A stretch of DNA of 64,000 nt from Pyrenophora tritici-repentis (lineage: Eukaryota > Ascomycota > Dothideomycetes > Pleosporales > Pleosporaceae), in assembly GCF_003171515.1 (NCBI RefSeq), contig NC_089390.1, forward strand, positions 186,001 to 250,000, read 5' to 3'. Both the position numbers and the translations under genes were made by a program. This document shows, in pieces, positions 32,927-45,334 of this stretch. Under the pieces are notes generated by a model that ran no database searches, was not told where the DNA came from, and saw nothing but the letters and a program-made list of their open reading frames with translations. Positions within the stretch are counted from its first letter, which is position 1. Each line of letters starts with the position of its first letter.

Positions 32927-33973
32927 TCATCCTCCACCAACGGCTCCTATGATTTTCAGTCCCTGGTTGTCCGCCGAGTAGGCCAGTGTATATCGGCACG
33001 GGTGCCATGCGACATGCGCCGCTGGTGTTGCAACATCGAAACTGCACACAATCTCACCAGTCTCCACGTGCGCAATGCGAATCTTCTTTTCTTCCTTGTC
33101 GTCAGAGCCGGCCGTGATGTAGCTTCCGTCAAAGGAGAAGTCGACGGTCTTAACGAGACCTCCAGTCAACTCCAGCGTCCGCACGCACATCCACTCCTGT
33201 GTGTCCCAAATCGAAACGAGCGCGTCGCCTCCTCCAGCTGCCAGGTATTCGCCGCTCGGTGACATGGATACAGCGTAACATGCCGACGTGTGGGCATTTA
33301 GTGTAAGCGCATTCTCAAGCGAGGGATATTGGAGCACTCTGACGCTCCCGTCGCCGGCCGTCGAGTAGAGATGGCTACCTGACCAGTCAAACACGCACTG
33401 GTTCGTCTGTAGTGGTTGGCGCTGTGCAGAGACGACGCTGAGCGATGCTCGGTCTATTCTGGCTAGGATGTTATCCTGAAAAGTCAATATCTCTCTCTTA
33501 GAACTTTATGGGTGTGGTCGACTCACCTTTCTTCCCGCAACAATCTCGCTGCCATCTGGTGTCCAAGCCAGTGTAAACGGCACCTCGCCCACCTCGACGC
33601 CGCCCACACTAGCCTTTGTCCGTATATCCCAGAATCTCACCATGCCGTCGGTGCCGCAGCTGGCCAGTTCATTCTCATTAATCGGGTGGAATGCGACGCG
33701 CTCGAGACTGCTCCCAGCGCTTGCGCCAGGCGTACGCAGCTCAGTCGAGTTCTTTACATTGGTCTTCTCGGGGTTCCAAATCCGCAGCGTCTTATCTGCC
33801 GCGCCCGTTGCGATGAATGTGCCCGACGCGTTCCACGATATGGAGCGGATGTAGTGTGACGATGAGACCGAGGCCGGGCGCAAGCTGTCCTGGTATACCG
33901 ACGTTTTAAAGTCCAGGAACCTCTTTGCGAAGCTTTCCTTTTTGATAGAACCGACGCGGACAGGAGGCGCCAT
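32927..33973 (-). CDS. WD40 protein, THO complex subunit Tex1/THO3-like
   Basis: Two exons (33973-33527 and 33475-32927, 51 bp intron) give 331 residues made almost entirely of WD40 repeats. Recognisable blades include IRSISWNASGTFIATGAADKT with RIWNP, VAFHPINENELASCGTDG with RFWDIRT, and FTLAWTPDGSEIVAGRKD. Further on are FDWSGSHLYSTAGDG, YAVSMSPSGEYLAAGGGD, VDFSFDGSYITAGSDDK and HVAWHPCRYTLAYS. Order and wording match the Tex1/THO3 subunit of TREX, which couples transcription elongation to mRNA export. This is a nuclear role by family knowledge. The frame is open upstream to an ATG-like start at about 34126, but MAPPVRVGSIKKE at 33973 is the better beginning. Another WD40 family is possible though less likely. 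Confidence 0.85.
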
Positions 33974-34256
33974 GGCGATCGAGTAGTGATTTATTCGGAT
34001 AGCAGATGTATAGTGGAGGTAGCAAGACGAAGGTGAATGTAATGCGATACTTTGTTCTGAGCTCAAGAGCTTAGGTATGATGGCACGGGCCGTGCTCACC
34101 CGGCCCGAAACCTGCACCTTCACCATTCAACCCTGCGCGTACCTGCATCAAATAATTAGGCTTGACATGGGTGACATCTTGTCTTTATTTGTAATTACTC
34201 TTTGTATCATGGTGGAAAGCACAACTTCTCAATATAACACCAACCGTCATATGCGC

Positions 34257-34604
34257 TTACTGCTTCTTGCTCTCCGCTCCCTCCTTCTGCATGCCCTCAC
34301 ATCCTACCAAGTTGCCCGCCTTCTCTTCGATACCACCCATGCCCTGCTGGCTAGGGTCACGGTTTGCCGATGCCGCCTTCATCGCATCCACAGCTTGCTC
34401 CTTGTCTTGTACGCCTGATGACTTCCACGGCTCGCTGCCAGTTACATTGCCAATCGTCTCCTACAAGAACATTAGTATCCATCTTCCAGTGCAGCAAGCA
34501 CATTCTAGTAACGTTATAGCACGTCTTGTACTTACCTCAGCAGCGCCCTTGACGTACTGGGCGTGACTGGCGACGAGGCCGGGCTGGTTTGGTGCTCCGG
34601 ACAT
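34257..34604 (-). CDS. CsbD-like small stress protein (cruciform DNA-binding type)
   Basis: Two exons (34604-34536 and 34460-34257, 75 bp intron) give 90 residues, missed as a single frame. The protein begins MSGAPNQPGLVASHAQYVKG, continues with AAEETIGNVTGSEPW and ends GGIEEKAGNLVGCEGMQKEG. This is the fungal CsbD-like pattern found in proteins described as mismatched-base-pair and cruciform DNA recognition proteins. It is highly hydrophilic, with two AEETIGN/IEEKAGNL-type half repeats, no membrane segment and one Cys. CsbD members are abundant under stress, but the molecular role is not settled. The intron is placed by exact GTAAGT...TAG joining at GAAE-ETIGN. Confidence 0.88.
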
Positions 34605-35251
34605 GATGTGAAGTGTTTAGATATTTCGTAGAAAGGTTGTTTATGCAAAGGATTGAATGAGGCTTGCAAGATTGTAAGGTAGATGAAAGCTGAGTTTTGC
34701 TACTCGAGCGTTTGGCTACTTTATGGTACGGCGACATCTAATGACGTCACAAACACCACATGACATCGAGACGCGCCCACGCGTAGGTAAGCGTTAGACC
34801 CTTTCGATGACATACCTAGTTTCAGTGAGACATCCAAGCTTTTCTCCTACATTATCGTCGTATTGAAGAGTATGGACACACTACCTCGCCTTCACCATCG
34901 TCCAGTGTGAACAGCAATCCAGACTTGACACAGCTGAATGCTAGTAACTGGCTTAGAGATAGATAGGCAGTTATGTTCAGTACCATAGGCCACAAAGATC
35001 ACCATACCTCTATACCACTAAAAGACAGCGACACTTGCTCATTCAGGCAAGTGGTAATGATATGCTGAGCCTCGGCAAATTACCACCACTAATCCACAAT
35101 CATATCCCTAACTTACAAATCAACAGAAAAAAACTCCATGACTAATTAATCTAGCAGTATTGCGTGCTCAAGGTCTCCTTTTCTTCTATTATAAAAAAGC
35201 CAAATCCGCCCCAATCTCCTCCATATACAACCCCTCAAAACACCATCCAAA
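34605..35251. other. divergent intergenic region, CsbD-like and OYE promoters
   Basis: About 650 bp between divergent genes, AT-rich near 35.1 kb. No other feature was recognised. Confidence 0.5.
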
Positions 35252-36651
35252 ATGCCATCCCCAGCCTACAACCACGGCGTCCCACACCTCCCCTACTACA
35301 CCCCCTAAACACCTCACCAGCCCCGGCACCCCCACCCCCCAACACGCCCCAAAATGCAATCCCCACGCTCTTCACCCCCCTAACCATCCGCGGCACCACC
35401 CTCCGCAACCGCATCATCGTAGCCCCCATGTGCCAATACAGCACCGCCTCCTCTGGCCCCACAACCGGCGCTTTAACAGACTACCACATCGCCACGCTCG
35501 GCCACTACGCACTCAAAGGCGCCGCCCTCATCTTCATCGAAGCAACCGGCGTCCAAGCAAACGGGCGTATCTCGCCGAATTGCCCAGGGCTCTGGACAGA
35601 TGCCCAGATCCCCGCGTTGGCGCGCATCGCAGACTTTGTCAAGAGCCAGGGCGCGCTATGTGGAATTCAACTTGCACATGCGGGACGCAAGGCGAGTACG
35701 TGTGCGCCGTGGGTAGCAGGGGCGACGAAGACGCAGGGCGGGAAGAGGAAGGTTAGCATGAAAGCTGATGAGAGGGCGGACGGGTGGCCGTCCGACGTTG
35801 TAGGGCCGATGGGAGGGCAAGAGTGGGCGTGGGATGGACGGGCGGCCGAGGACGAAGAAAGCGGGTATTGGGCACCTCGAGCGCTGACTCTAGGAGAGAT
35901 TGAAGAGTTGGTGAGGGATTGGGCGGCTGCTGCACAGAGGGCTGTGAGGGCTGGTGTTGATGTTATTGAGATTCATGCTGCGCATGGGTATTTGTTACAT
36001 CAGTTTCTCAGCCCTGTGTCGAATCAGCGGACGGATCGGTATGGCGGGTCATTTGAGAATAGAGTCAGGCTTCTCGTGGAGATTATCACGGCGATACGTG
36101 GGGTTATTCCAGAGGGTATGCCGTTGTATTTGCGGATTAGCTCCACGGATTGGATGGAGGAGACGGATCAGGGGAAGAAGTTTGGCTCGTGGGATGTAGA
36201 GAGTTCGATTCGTTTGGCCAAGATGCTGCCGGGTTTGGGTGTGGATTTGCTGGATGTGAGCAGTGGTGGTAATCATCCTGACCAGCGGATCAACATGTTT
36301 GATTCAAAGGACTACCAGATCAAGATTGCGGCACAGATTCGTAATGCTATCAAGCAGGACAATCAGAGCTTGTTCATTGGGGCCGTGGGTCTCATTACGG
36401 AGGCTGAGCAGGCGCGGAATATCGTTCAAGAGGATGGTGCGCCGGCCCCTAAGACTGGCAATACGGAGCTCGCAAAGGAAGCTGAGGCTGCGGTCAAGGT
36501 TACAGAGGGCAAGGAACCGATGGCTGACGTGGTTTTGGTTGCAAGGCAGTTTATGAGGGAGCCTGAGTGGGTGCTCAAGGTGGCATGGCAGCTAGGTCTT
36601 GATGTTGCGTGGCCAAATCAGTTTTTGAGAGTCAGGTTTCCGAAGTTGTAG
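35252..36651 (+). CDS. NADH:flavin oxidoreductase, Old Yellow Enzyme family (YqjM-like), 5' frameshift
   Basis: An FMN-dependent ene-reductase-type TIM barrel of about 466 residues. Core motifs are TLRNRIIVAPMCQYS, HAGRKAS (catalytic His region), the long lid insert WPSDVVGP, HAAHGYLLHQFLSP, NQRTDRYGGSFENR and a C-terminal VLVARQFMREPEW. This matches the YqjM-like branch. The main frame has no ATG upstream of the core. The natural start, ATG at 35252 (MPSPAYNHGVPHLPYYTP, a family-like N-terminus), is in another frame. The two frames meet at a run of five C at 35301-35305, where one extra C would join them exactly. So either the assembly misses one base or the gene carries a real frameshift. 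No intron can explain it. The substrate is unknown. Confidence 0.88.
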
Positions 36652-37187
36652 ATGGCTTCTCTGAGGAACAGGCTACATTAGTAGAAGTGCAGAGAAATGG
36701 TCATCACTATAACCAGTCTGCTTTCTAAGAATACTTCTACACTATATGATTAGCGTACATCATCTCACATCATACATTAGTAATCAAGATTAAGCTGCAG
36801 CAAGTCGAACACGAACGACCTTCTCCCTCATCATTGCGTGACTAGAAGACCTTAGGATATGCTGTAGTACTACGTCAGGGAAGAAGTTTTCTTTGAAAAC
36901 ACCCGGGTATTATAAAATACTTGATATACAGTGTATAGAGGCTATTGTGGTTACTAAACATGCCTATTAGGTGATAATACGCGTGTTTGGCGACTATGTG
37001 GCCTTTGTATACTAGTATGTTGAGTACTTTATGTGAAGGAGAGAAGGCAGCCGGTTTCAAGCAGGCCTCGACTCCTCAACGGAAAAAACCACAGCAGTAA
37101 GCGTATACTTTTTCTCTTGGCGTACTCCTGCAGAGGCTGGCTTGCTACGAAAAGATAGTGATGTCTCTAGGCTATTCAAGCCACAAA
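36652..37187. other. convergent intergenic region, OYE and TRM8 3' ends
   Basis: About 540 bp holding the two 3' UTRs; AT-rich around 36.9 kb. Nothing else was seen. Confidence 0.5.
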
Positions 37188-38187
<1,000 letters not shown>

Positions 38188-38572
38188 GGTGACTTTAATA
38201 CGTTTATACGTGTGCAACAAGGTTGAGAAGCAAAATTCAGAGTCAAGGGTCCGGGAGATGCAGGCGCTGAGGTAATAGTAGTTTGGGTATCACGAAGCGA
38301 GGCTGATGTGGATCAAGCTTTTTCGCTAGCTCCAGGGTCGCGGTCCACGAGATGTGGAGGAGCACAGCCAGCCGTCGCGCAACGATGCACACATGCAAAA
38401 TACGAGTCACGAAATGACGTAATAACCTAATCTCTCTGGAGCCTTACTCCAGCTATTCCTACAGCCTTGCCGCACGCTGTATTTGGAAGAATATATGATA
38501 CGAATATGTCGATCCCTAGTTGCGCCCAAATGCTAAGTCCATATAGTATGCCAAATCGTGCAATCATCAATA
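38188..38572. other. intergenic region between TRM8 and GID4
   Basis: About 385 bp with the TRM8 promoter and the GID4 3' UTR, both minus strand. No further feature was seen. Confidence 0.5.
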
Positions 38573-39721
38573 TTATCGAAACTCCATGGCGCCCTGGCAC
38601 CCAAAGTCCTGGACGTGTTCTAGCTCGAGCTTCTGGAATCTGAACCCACGTTAGCATAATATGTCATCCATGGCAGAGGCTGAACTTACTTCTCGCTCTT
38701 AGCATGAAAGTAGATGCCTTCAATCCCACCAGAGATCTGGTTGAAACAGATGTAGTAAAAGCCCTCAAAGCTTGCACCGCTGATTGTGCGAACTCGATGG
38801 TCTGGCACTAGAAAATATTCTTTCCAACGCATGAAGAGATGTTCCTTCTGCATCCAGTCCTTGGTCACCAACTCTGGACGTGACGAGTATTTCGACAGAG
38901 GCTTGTAAGCAGGGAATCTGGCCCAATGTTGCCGGTCGACCTTTTCATTGGAGCCCCATTCCGGATGTTGTGTAATGAAGGTGTATTTGCTTCCGATAAT
39001 TTCGCCCTCAAAATATGTCGTCAGGCTTGGGTGGTCTTCAGTCAATCCTGTTACGTTGTTAGTCTACCGCTCAACGAGTCTATCGCGAACAAGCGTACGC
39101 ACCCTTAATTCGCAGAAATCCACACATGAAGGATTCGCGCATGTCTACATTCTTTATCTCCACCTCTACTTCGTACTTTTGGCGGTCCGAGGTTTGCGTA
39201 CCCACAAAGCGACTTCCGGGTCGAAGGAGGGACGAAGATGAATTTGGCAAGAACTAGATTACTGTCAACAAAACAACGTGGCGCGAGTCTATAACATAAG
39301 CGTCGCAATAACGTACCCTATGCGCTGGGAAGGGTGACGATAGATGATGGGCAAGGAGCGAAACTGGAGCGGTCGCGGTGAGCGGCGAGGCCTGGGATGT
39401 GCGCTGCTCGTCGGTACCATCATCTGTCGCAGTCATAGGCGTAGGAATATCTCTGTTTGGCGTTTCTATATCGGCACCCGAGGGTTTGATGTGGCTATCG
39501 GCGGGCATCTGCGTGTGTTCCGGGCAGTCTTGGGGCGGTGGAGTTGGCAGCTGCGTAGGGACATCGGGCACATGAGTGGCATTGCTGTCGTGACTGGAAT
39601 GCCGCAGCTCATTCAATGCGCGTCCATCACCGGTGCGCGACTCATCTGGAGGGCAAGTTGTACGGCCATTCATGTCCTCGTGCTCCACAGGCGAGACCAT
39701 CGCATCATCGGGCGTCGGCAT
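38573..39721 (-). CDS. GID4: Gid4/Vid24, substrate receptor of the GID ubiquitin ligase
   Basis: Four exons (39721-39317, 39253-39103, 39047-38690, 38639-38573) join to 326 residues. Gid4 recognises N-terminal Pro degrons of gluconeogenic enzymes for the GID/CTLH E3 ligase when glucose returns. The N-terminal 135 residues are Pro/Thr/Asp-rich and disordered. The conserved beta-barrel begins LLRPGSRFVGTQTSDRQKY. It continues with FMCGFLRIKGLTEDHPSLT and TYFEGEIIG, then FITQHPEWGSNEKVD, HWARFPAY, LFMRWKEYFLVPDH and SGASFEGFYYICF. It ends with GIYFHAKSEK and a short GAMEFR tail. Introns are 63, 55 and 50 bp and all phases agree. Identification is very secure. Confidence 0.96.
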
Positions 39722-40338
39722 TGTCGGTGGGTCGGTGTGGGGAAATCACCAGGAAGGTGCGGGTTGATTACACATGGGACGAAACAAAAGACAAAAGGGA
39801 CAGTTACAATCAGAGTCAAGGGTTCAAAAGTCGTGGCGATAAGAGGCATGCATGTTGGAAGGATGGTTTGGACTCGGCGGCGGTGTCGAGGCCTTGAGTG
39901 GGTCGCTGAGGGCTGCACTTACGCGGGGAAAGGCGCTAGCCTCACGTGGTATGACACGGGGGGACTGACAGATGAGAGGCTTATGGCCAACATGCTTTCA
40001 CTGGCTGCTTGACCCGAACTGGTATGGGCACATTAATAGATTACGGGACATGTCCTATCTTCCATGGTGTATCCTCGATTGGTTGAGAGGTCAAACCCTT
40101 GTTGCTGGCTTCTTTTGATTAAAACGCTCTGATGCCCGCTTATGCATTTAGCACATGGACGTTCGGACGCCACCGGCGCTTTGATAAATGGAGTGGCATT
40201 TGCCGTAGGAAGAAACCCGTTGCTCTAGTTAGACTCCGGACGCCGTGCTTTCTACTGCGGAGGTACCATGGTACTGTAACTGACGCTCTTTGGTCAAAGT
40301 AGTTTTCCCGTATGGCGCCACTTTCGGTCATGGTTGAT
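39722..40338. other. intergenic region between GID4 and MAGO
   Basis: About 620 bp containing the GID4 promoter and the MAGO 3' UTR (both minus). A plus-strand open frame overlapping the GID4 first exon is its antisense shadow. Confidence 0.5.
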
Positions 40339-41097
40339 TTAGATTGGCTTGATCTGGACTATAATAAGTATGATGAACATGGCATTTTTGAAACGTGCAC
40401 TTGCCTTGAAGTGAAGTGAGATTAGGGAAAAGACCAAAGCCTTCAGGTCCTGGACGAGATAGTAGAAAACTCGAAGGCCTTCTGGGTCCGCTGAGTCGGA
40501 TACGTCTTGTAGAGAGCCGATCTTAGCAGTCTGGTTCTGTTAGTACGCGTCAGGTTACGACGTGACGAAAAGTCTACCTCAAAGGAGATGTGCTCGCTGC
40601 CCAACCGGATCTCAAGCTCCTGACGACCGTCCTTGTTCTTCTGTGGCCATTTGGTGTCGTCTTCCCTAGAACGGGTTAGCAGATAGCTGCAGACATTCGT
40701 AGTTGGAGACATACTTGAGAATCTCGCTCTCCTTGACAATGCGCTTGATCTCAGCTACCAAAACGTCGCTGACACACACTGAATCAGTCAGTAGGGCGCA
40801 ACGGCACGGGAAGAAACTTCCTACTCTCTTTTCGGATGAGGGAGTCGTTGCGGTAGTTGGAGTTGTTTGCATAACGAGCAGACGCGCTGCGGCCATCTCC
40901 CAAAACACGAAAGTCGAACTCTACTCTAGAGTCAGATACACTAGCTATAATCACAATTTCAATGTGACTGACCCAAGAACTCGTGTCCGAAGCGCCCTTG
41001 GTGGCCGGAGCTGCCTTCTGGTCAGTAACGAGCACGTGCTGGAGGCAAGTATGTCTTCATACTAGTATCGCAGATAAAATGGTTCGTTGGTATTCAT
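40339..41097 (-). CDS. MAGO: Mago nashi, exon junction complex core protein
   Basis: Seven small exons (41097-41063, 41010-40973, 40920-40825, 40778-40715, 40665-40578, 40530-40405, 40353-40339) give exactly 153 residues. Mago pairs with Y14/Tsunagi and locks eIF4AIII on mRNA upstream of splice junctions. The sequence follows the family closely: [92 protein letters not shown], and the terminal HFK-IKPI. Introns are 46-52 bp. The last one uses a GC donor (GCAAGT...CCAG); without it the invariant IKPI end is lost. The gene is divergent from SEC26 with 453 bp between the starts. It would be overlooked by single-frame ORF calling. Confidence 0.97.
40354..40404 (-). other. GC-AG intron of MAGO
   Basis: The last MAGO intron, 51 bp, starts GCAAGT after AAG and ends TCCAG. 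The exon beyond it encodes only IKPI and the stop. The donor matches the known consensus for the rare GC-AG class (AG before GCAAGT). Confidence 0.88.
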
Positions 41098-41550
41098 GGC
41101 GAAGAATGTGTGTCGGCTATCTTCGCGACGTAATGTCGTAGTAGAGCGATGTTTGAGCAGGCGTGGATAGTGTCGATGTTCAGGCGGCCGTGAGTTCACG
41201 ATCTTCGGCGGTAGACCCCTGCAGGCTTAGCGAGAGCTGGTCCTGGGCAGGGCCATTTCTCGAGCAGACACCTGGACGTAAACACGGTCAAGTCAGCGCT
41301 CCACCACTAAAGCAAAGAAGCCACCTCTCCGCCTAGGGCTCCCGTGTCCCATTTCTCCAATTTCCGCCGGGCTGCCACTGTACCCAAGCGCAAAACCCTT
41401 GCAACCGCCCATCTCGGTCACTACACGTAGCATCCCACTTATTCTGGACACGACGGGCATTGAGGGCTCCCGGCCGTCGCGCGACCCACGCCATTGCCGC
41501 TGGATATAAAATAGTCCGAGGAAGTTGTACACAAGACCTAGACGGCCAAC
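41098..41550. promoter_or_regulatory. bidirectional promoter region of MAGO and SEC26
   Basis: 453 bp between two divergent housekeeping genes, so both promoters must share it. No specific element could be assigned. Confidence 0.55.
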
Positions 41551-44500
41551 ATGGCGACTTTCCTTGAGAACTCGTACAGTCTGGTACGAACACCTGGCAG
41601 TGTTGAGAGCTGTAGGAAGCTGACGGGGAGCAACAGGTGCACCAGGACAATGCGGCCGATGTACCAGCACAGAATGACTTGAAGAATGCTCTGGAGAAGG
41701 GTAGCGATGAGCAAAAGATTGAGACCATGGTGCGCTCCAGCAATTGCAACTGCCCCGCCTTGATGCCAGTGGACATCTGACAGCTTTACAGAAGAAGATT
41801 CTCTCCATTATGCTCAATGGCGACCCTCAGACTGGCCTGCTCATGCATATTATCCGATTTGTCATGCCCAGCAAGTCCAAGCCGTTGAAGAAGCTCATGT
41901 ACTTCTTCTTCGAGGTATGCCCCAAGCACGACTCCCAGGGCAAGCTGCGCCAGGAGTGGATATTGGTCTGGTAGGTACAGACATGCTAGGAATGAGCATG
42001 TACACTAACATTACTAGTAATGCGATTCGTTTCGACTTACAAGCGCCCAATGAATACGTTCGAGGAAATACACTGCGCTTCGTGTATGTCATCCAGAACC
42101 ACCATCTAGGCATCACTGACAATCGAACAGCACCAAACTTCGAGATGCAGAGCTTGTAGAACCATTACTACGTATGTTTCTCTAATCACACTTCCAAGAC
42201 CATCCTGACACTCGCAGAACCGGTGCGCCAGTGCCTCACACACCGACACGCATACGTCCGAAAGAACGCAACCTTTGCTATCGCATCCATCTTCACACAT
42301 CTCCCCGAGCTTATGCCAGATGCGCCCGATCTTTTGGTGTCATTCCTGGACGACGAAAACGATCCAACATGCAAGCGCAACGCATTCGCCGCCCTCGTCT
42401 CCGTGAGCCACGAAAAGGCCCTCGAATACCTGAGCACCGTTTTCGATGCTATACCCAACCACGAAGAGCTTTTGCTCCTCGCCGAACTGGAGTTCATCCG
42501 CAAGGACGCTATCGTGAATCCCTCAAACAAAGCACGATACCTCCGCCTCATCTTCGACCTCCTCGAATCGCAAGTGTCCACCGTCATCTATGAAGCCGCT
42601 CATGCCCTCACTACCCTCACAAGTAACCCAGTCGCAGTCAAGGCCGCTGCAGGAAAGTTTGTGGAATTGGCCATCAAGGAGCCGGATAACAATGTCAAGC
42701 TGATAGTTCTGGAGCGGGTTGACCAACTACGGCATAAGAATGAGGGCGTCTTGGACGATTTGACAATGGAGATTCTTCGTGTTCTGTCGAGTACCGACTT
42801 GGATGTACGCAAGAAGTCGCTCGGCATTGCAATGGAAATGATCTCCAGCAGGAATGTTGAAGAAGTTGTTCTGCTCCTCAAGAAGGAGCTGATGAAGACG
42901 GTAGACGAACAGTACGAGAAGAACCCCGAATACAGGTCGCTGCTCATCTCGTCGATACACTCTGCCGCCATCAAGTTCCCTGAAGTCGCCGCGAGTGTTG
43001 TTGGGTCGCTCATGGACTTCATCTCTGATGTCAGCAGTAACGCATCTGCAGTCGACGTCATTTCCTTCGTCAAGGAGGTAGTAGAGCGCTTCCCCGATCT
43101 CCGAGCCTCCATTATTGAGCGACTGGTTTCGACTCTCGGTGAGGTGCGCGCTGGAAAGGTTTACCGTGGAGTACTCTGGATCATCGGAGAGTTTTCGCTA
43201 GAGGCCAAGGACATTCGGGACGCATGGAAGGGCATCCGATCATCACTAGGCGAGATCCCGATACTCGCCTCTGAGCAAAGGTTGCTTGACGAAGCTTCGG
43301 AAGGCAAGGACCCGGCTGAGCAAGTGAACGGACACGCAAAGGCAGCAGCTCCCACTGGATCGCGTAAAGTTCTCGCCGACGGTACCTATGCAACCGAAAG
43401 CGCCCTCACATCGTCTGCTGCCGCCAAAGCGAAACTGGAAGCAGTCAAGAACTCGCAGAAGCCCCCACTACGACAACTTCTTCTCGATGGCGACTACTAC
43501 CTTGCGACAGTCCTATCCAGCACCCTGACAAAGCTCGTTATGCGACACGGAGAGATCTCACAGGATGCTGCGCGTACGAATGCTCTTCGTGCCGAGGCAA
43601 TGCTTATCATGATTTCCATCATCCGTGTTGGCCAGTCGCAGTTCGTCAAGACATTTATTGATGAAGACTCTGTTGACCGTATCATGTCTTGTGTCCGATC
43701 GCTGTCCGAGTTTTCGCAGAGAAAGGAGCTCGAGACTGTCTTCCTGGAGGACACGCGAAAGTCTTTCCGGACCATGGTTCAGACGGAAGAGAAGAAGCGG
43801 GCGGCCAAGGAAGCATCCGAGAGGGCGAAGTCAGCTGTCAATGTTGATGACTCGTTCAACATCCGCCAATTGAAGAAGAAGGATTCAGACGGCAGTGACG
43901 AGATTGAGCAAGATCTGGAACGAGCTACTGGAGGCGACACGGCAACTGAAGATCTCACATCCAAGCTGAGCCGCGTGGTACAGCTGACGGGATTCTCGGA
44001 TTCAGTATACGCCGAAGCTTACGTCAAAGTATGTTGTTCTCTCTTCCGTCCCGTGCGTGACTAACTTGCTAGGTCCACCAATTCGACATTGTACTTGACG
44101 TGCTTCTCGTGAACCAGACAACAGAGACATTACAAAATCTCACGATTGAGTTTGCTACTCTTGGTGATCTCAAGGTAGTAGAGCGCCCTTCGACACAAAA
44201 CGTTGGCCCCCATGATTTCATCAACATTCAAGCCACGATCAAGGGTAGGTATCTTTTGTAATCACATGTCAGCTCAGTAAGCTAACTTTTGCAGTCTCAT
44301 CAACCGACACTGGTGTCATTTTTGGTAACATCATTTACGAAGGGTAAGCATCTCGTATCAAGAGTCTGAACTTGACTAACAAAAAGTAGTGAAAAGGGTG
44401 TTGACTCGAATGTTGTCATCCTCAACGACGTCCATGTTGACATCATGGACTACATCAAGCCGGCACAGTGCACAGAGACGCAGTTCCGAACAATGTGGAC

Positions 44501-44863
44501 CGAGTTTGAATGGGAGAACAAGGTCAACATCAACTCAAAGGCCAAGACGCTGCGCGAGTTCTTGAAGCAGCTCATGGCATGTACAAACATGAGCTGCTTG
44601 ACTCCAGAAGCGTCGATGAAGGGCGACTGCCAGTTCTTGTCGGCGAACTTGTATGCTAGAAGTGTTTTCGGTAAGCGCCACATGTCTCCATGAGTTTGCA
44701 CCACTAACAAGGACTAGGTGAGGATGCCCTTGCCAATTTGAGCATAGAAAAGGAAGGAGACAACGGGCCAATCACAGGTTTCGTGCGTATACGAAGTCGC
44801 TCGCAAGGCCTAGCACTTAGTTTGGGGTCATTGAAGGGCCTGAACAAGGTCGGAGTAGCATGA
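41551..44863 (+). CDS. SEC26: coatomer subunit beta (beta-COP)
   Basis: Ten exons (approximately 41551-41583, 41637-41729, 41792-41970, 42018-42083, 42131-42171, 42218-44028, 44073-44244, 44295-44343, 44390-44670, 44718-44863) total 2871 bases, 956 residues. Beta-COP is a COPI coat subunit for Golgi-to-ER and intra-Golgi vesicles. Signatures include [66 protein letters not shown], a long HEAT-type helical solenoid, [15 protein letters not shown], and an appendage domain with [14 protein letters not shown] and [12 protein letters not shown]. Introns crowd the 5' end (five in 670 bp) and the 3' end (four), leaving one 1.8 kb central exon. All phases check. The identification is secure. Confidence 0.97.
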
Positions 44864-45334
44864 TTTTGTGGTTGATGGCACGATATAGACGGGGAAGCAG
44901 TGGACAGGTATCCACGGGTGGGTGGGAAAAGGAAGGTTGGCTGCTTAATTGTTGGCCCAGGGATGTGTGCATGGTCGGGGGAAAACTGGATGCATGGGAC
45001 GAATGATAATGTAGCAGGCAAATACTGAATACAGGGATCAACCATTTCAAGTAAAAGCCAATACAGTCATGGGATTGCCAAGCGTCAAGTGACAGTCCGA
45101 CAGATATCCATGTTGCTCCTCCCGCCTTGCGGTCGGGAAAGCAGCCTCGGCTCGGACTCCTTGTCCACAGGGTCCGAGCTGTTCCTGTTTGTTTATACAG
45201 ACCAACTCCGTCATAGCCACACCCAGGTACGCTTTGTGCCTGCCTGCAGTCACTTTCCATCCCTTTCGTCGCATCTAGTCGCCGGTCCGTCAATCGCGGC
45301 ATGCCGTGGTAACATTATAGCTTTTTAGAATAAT
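44864..45334. other. intergenic region between SEC26 and sphingoid kinase
   Basis: About 470 bp with the SEC26 3' UTR and the promoter of the kinase gene (same strand). Nothing else was recognised. Confidence 0.5.
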
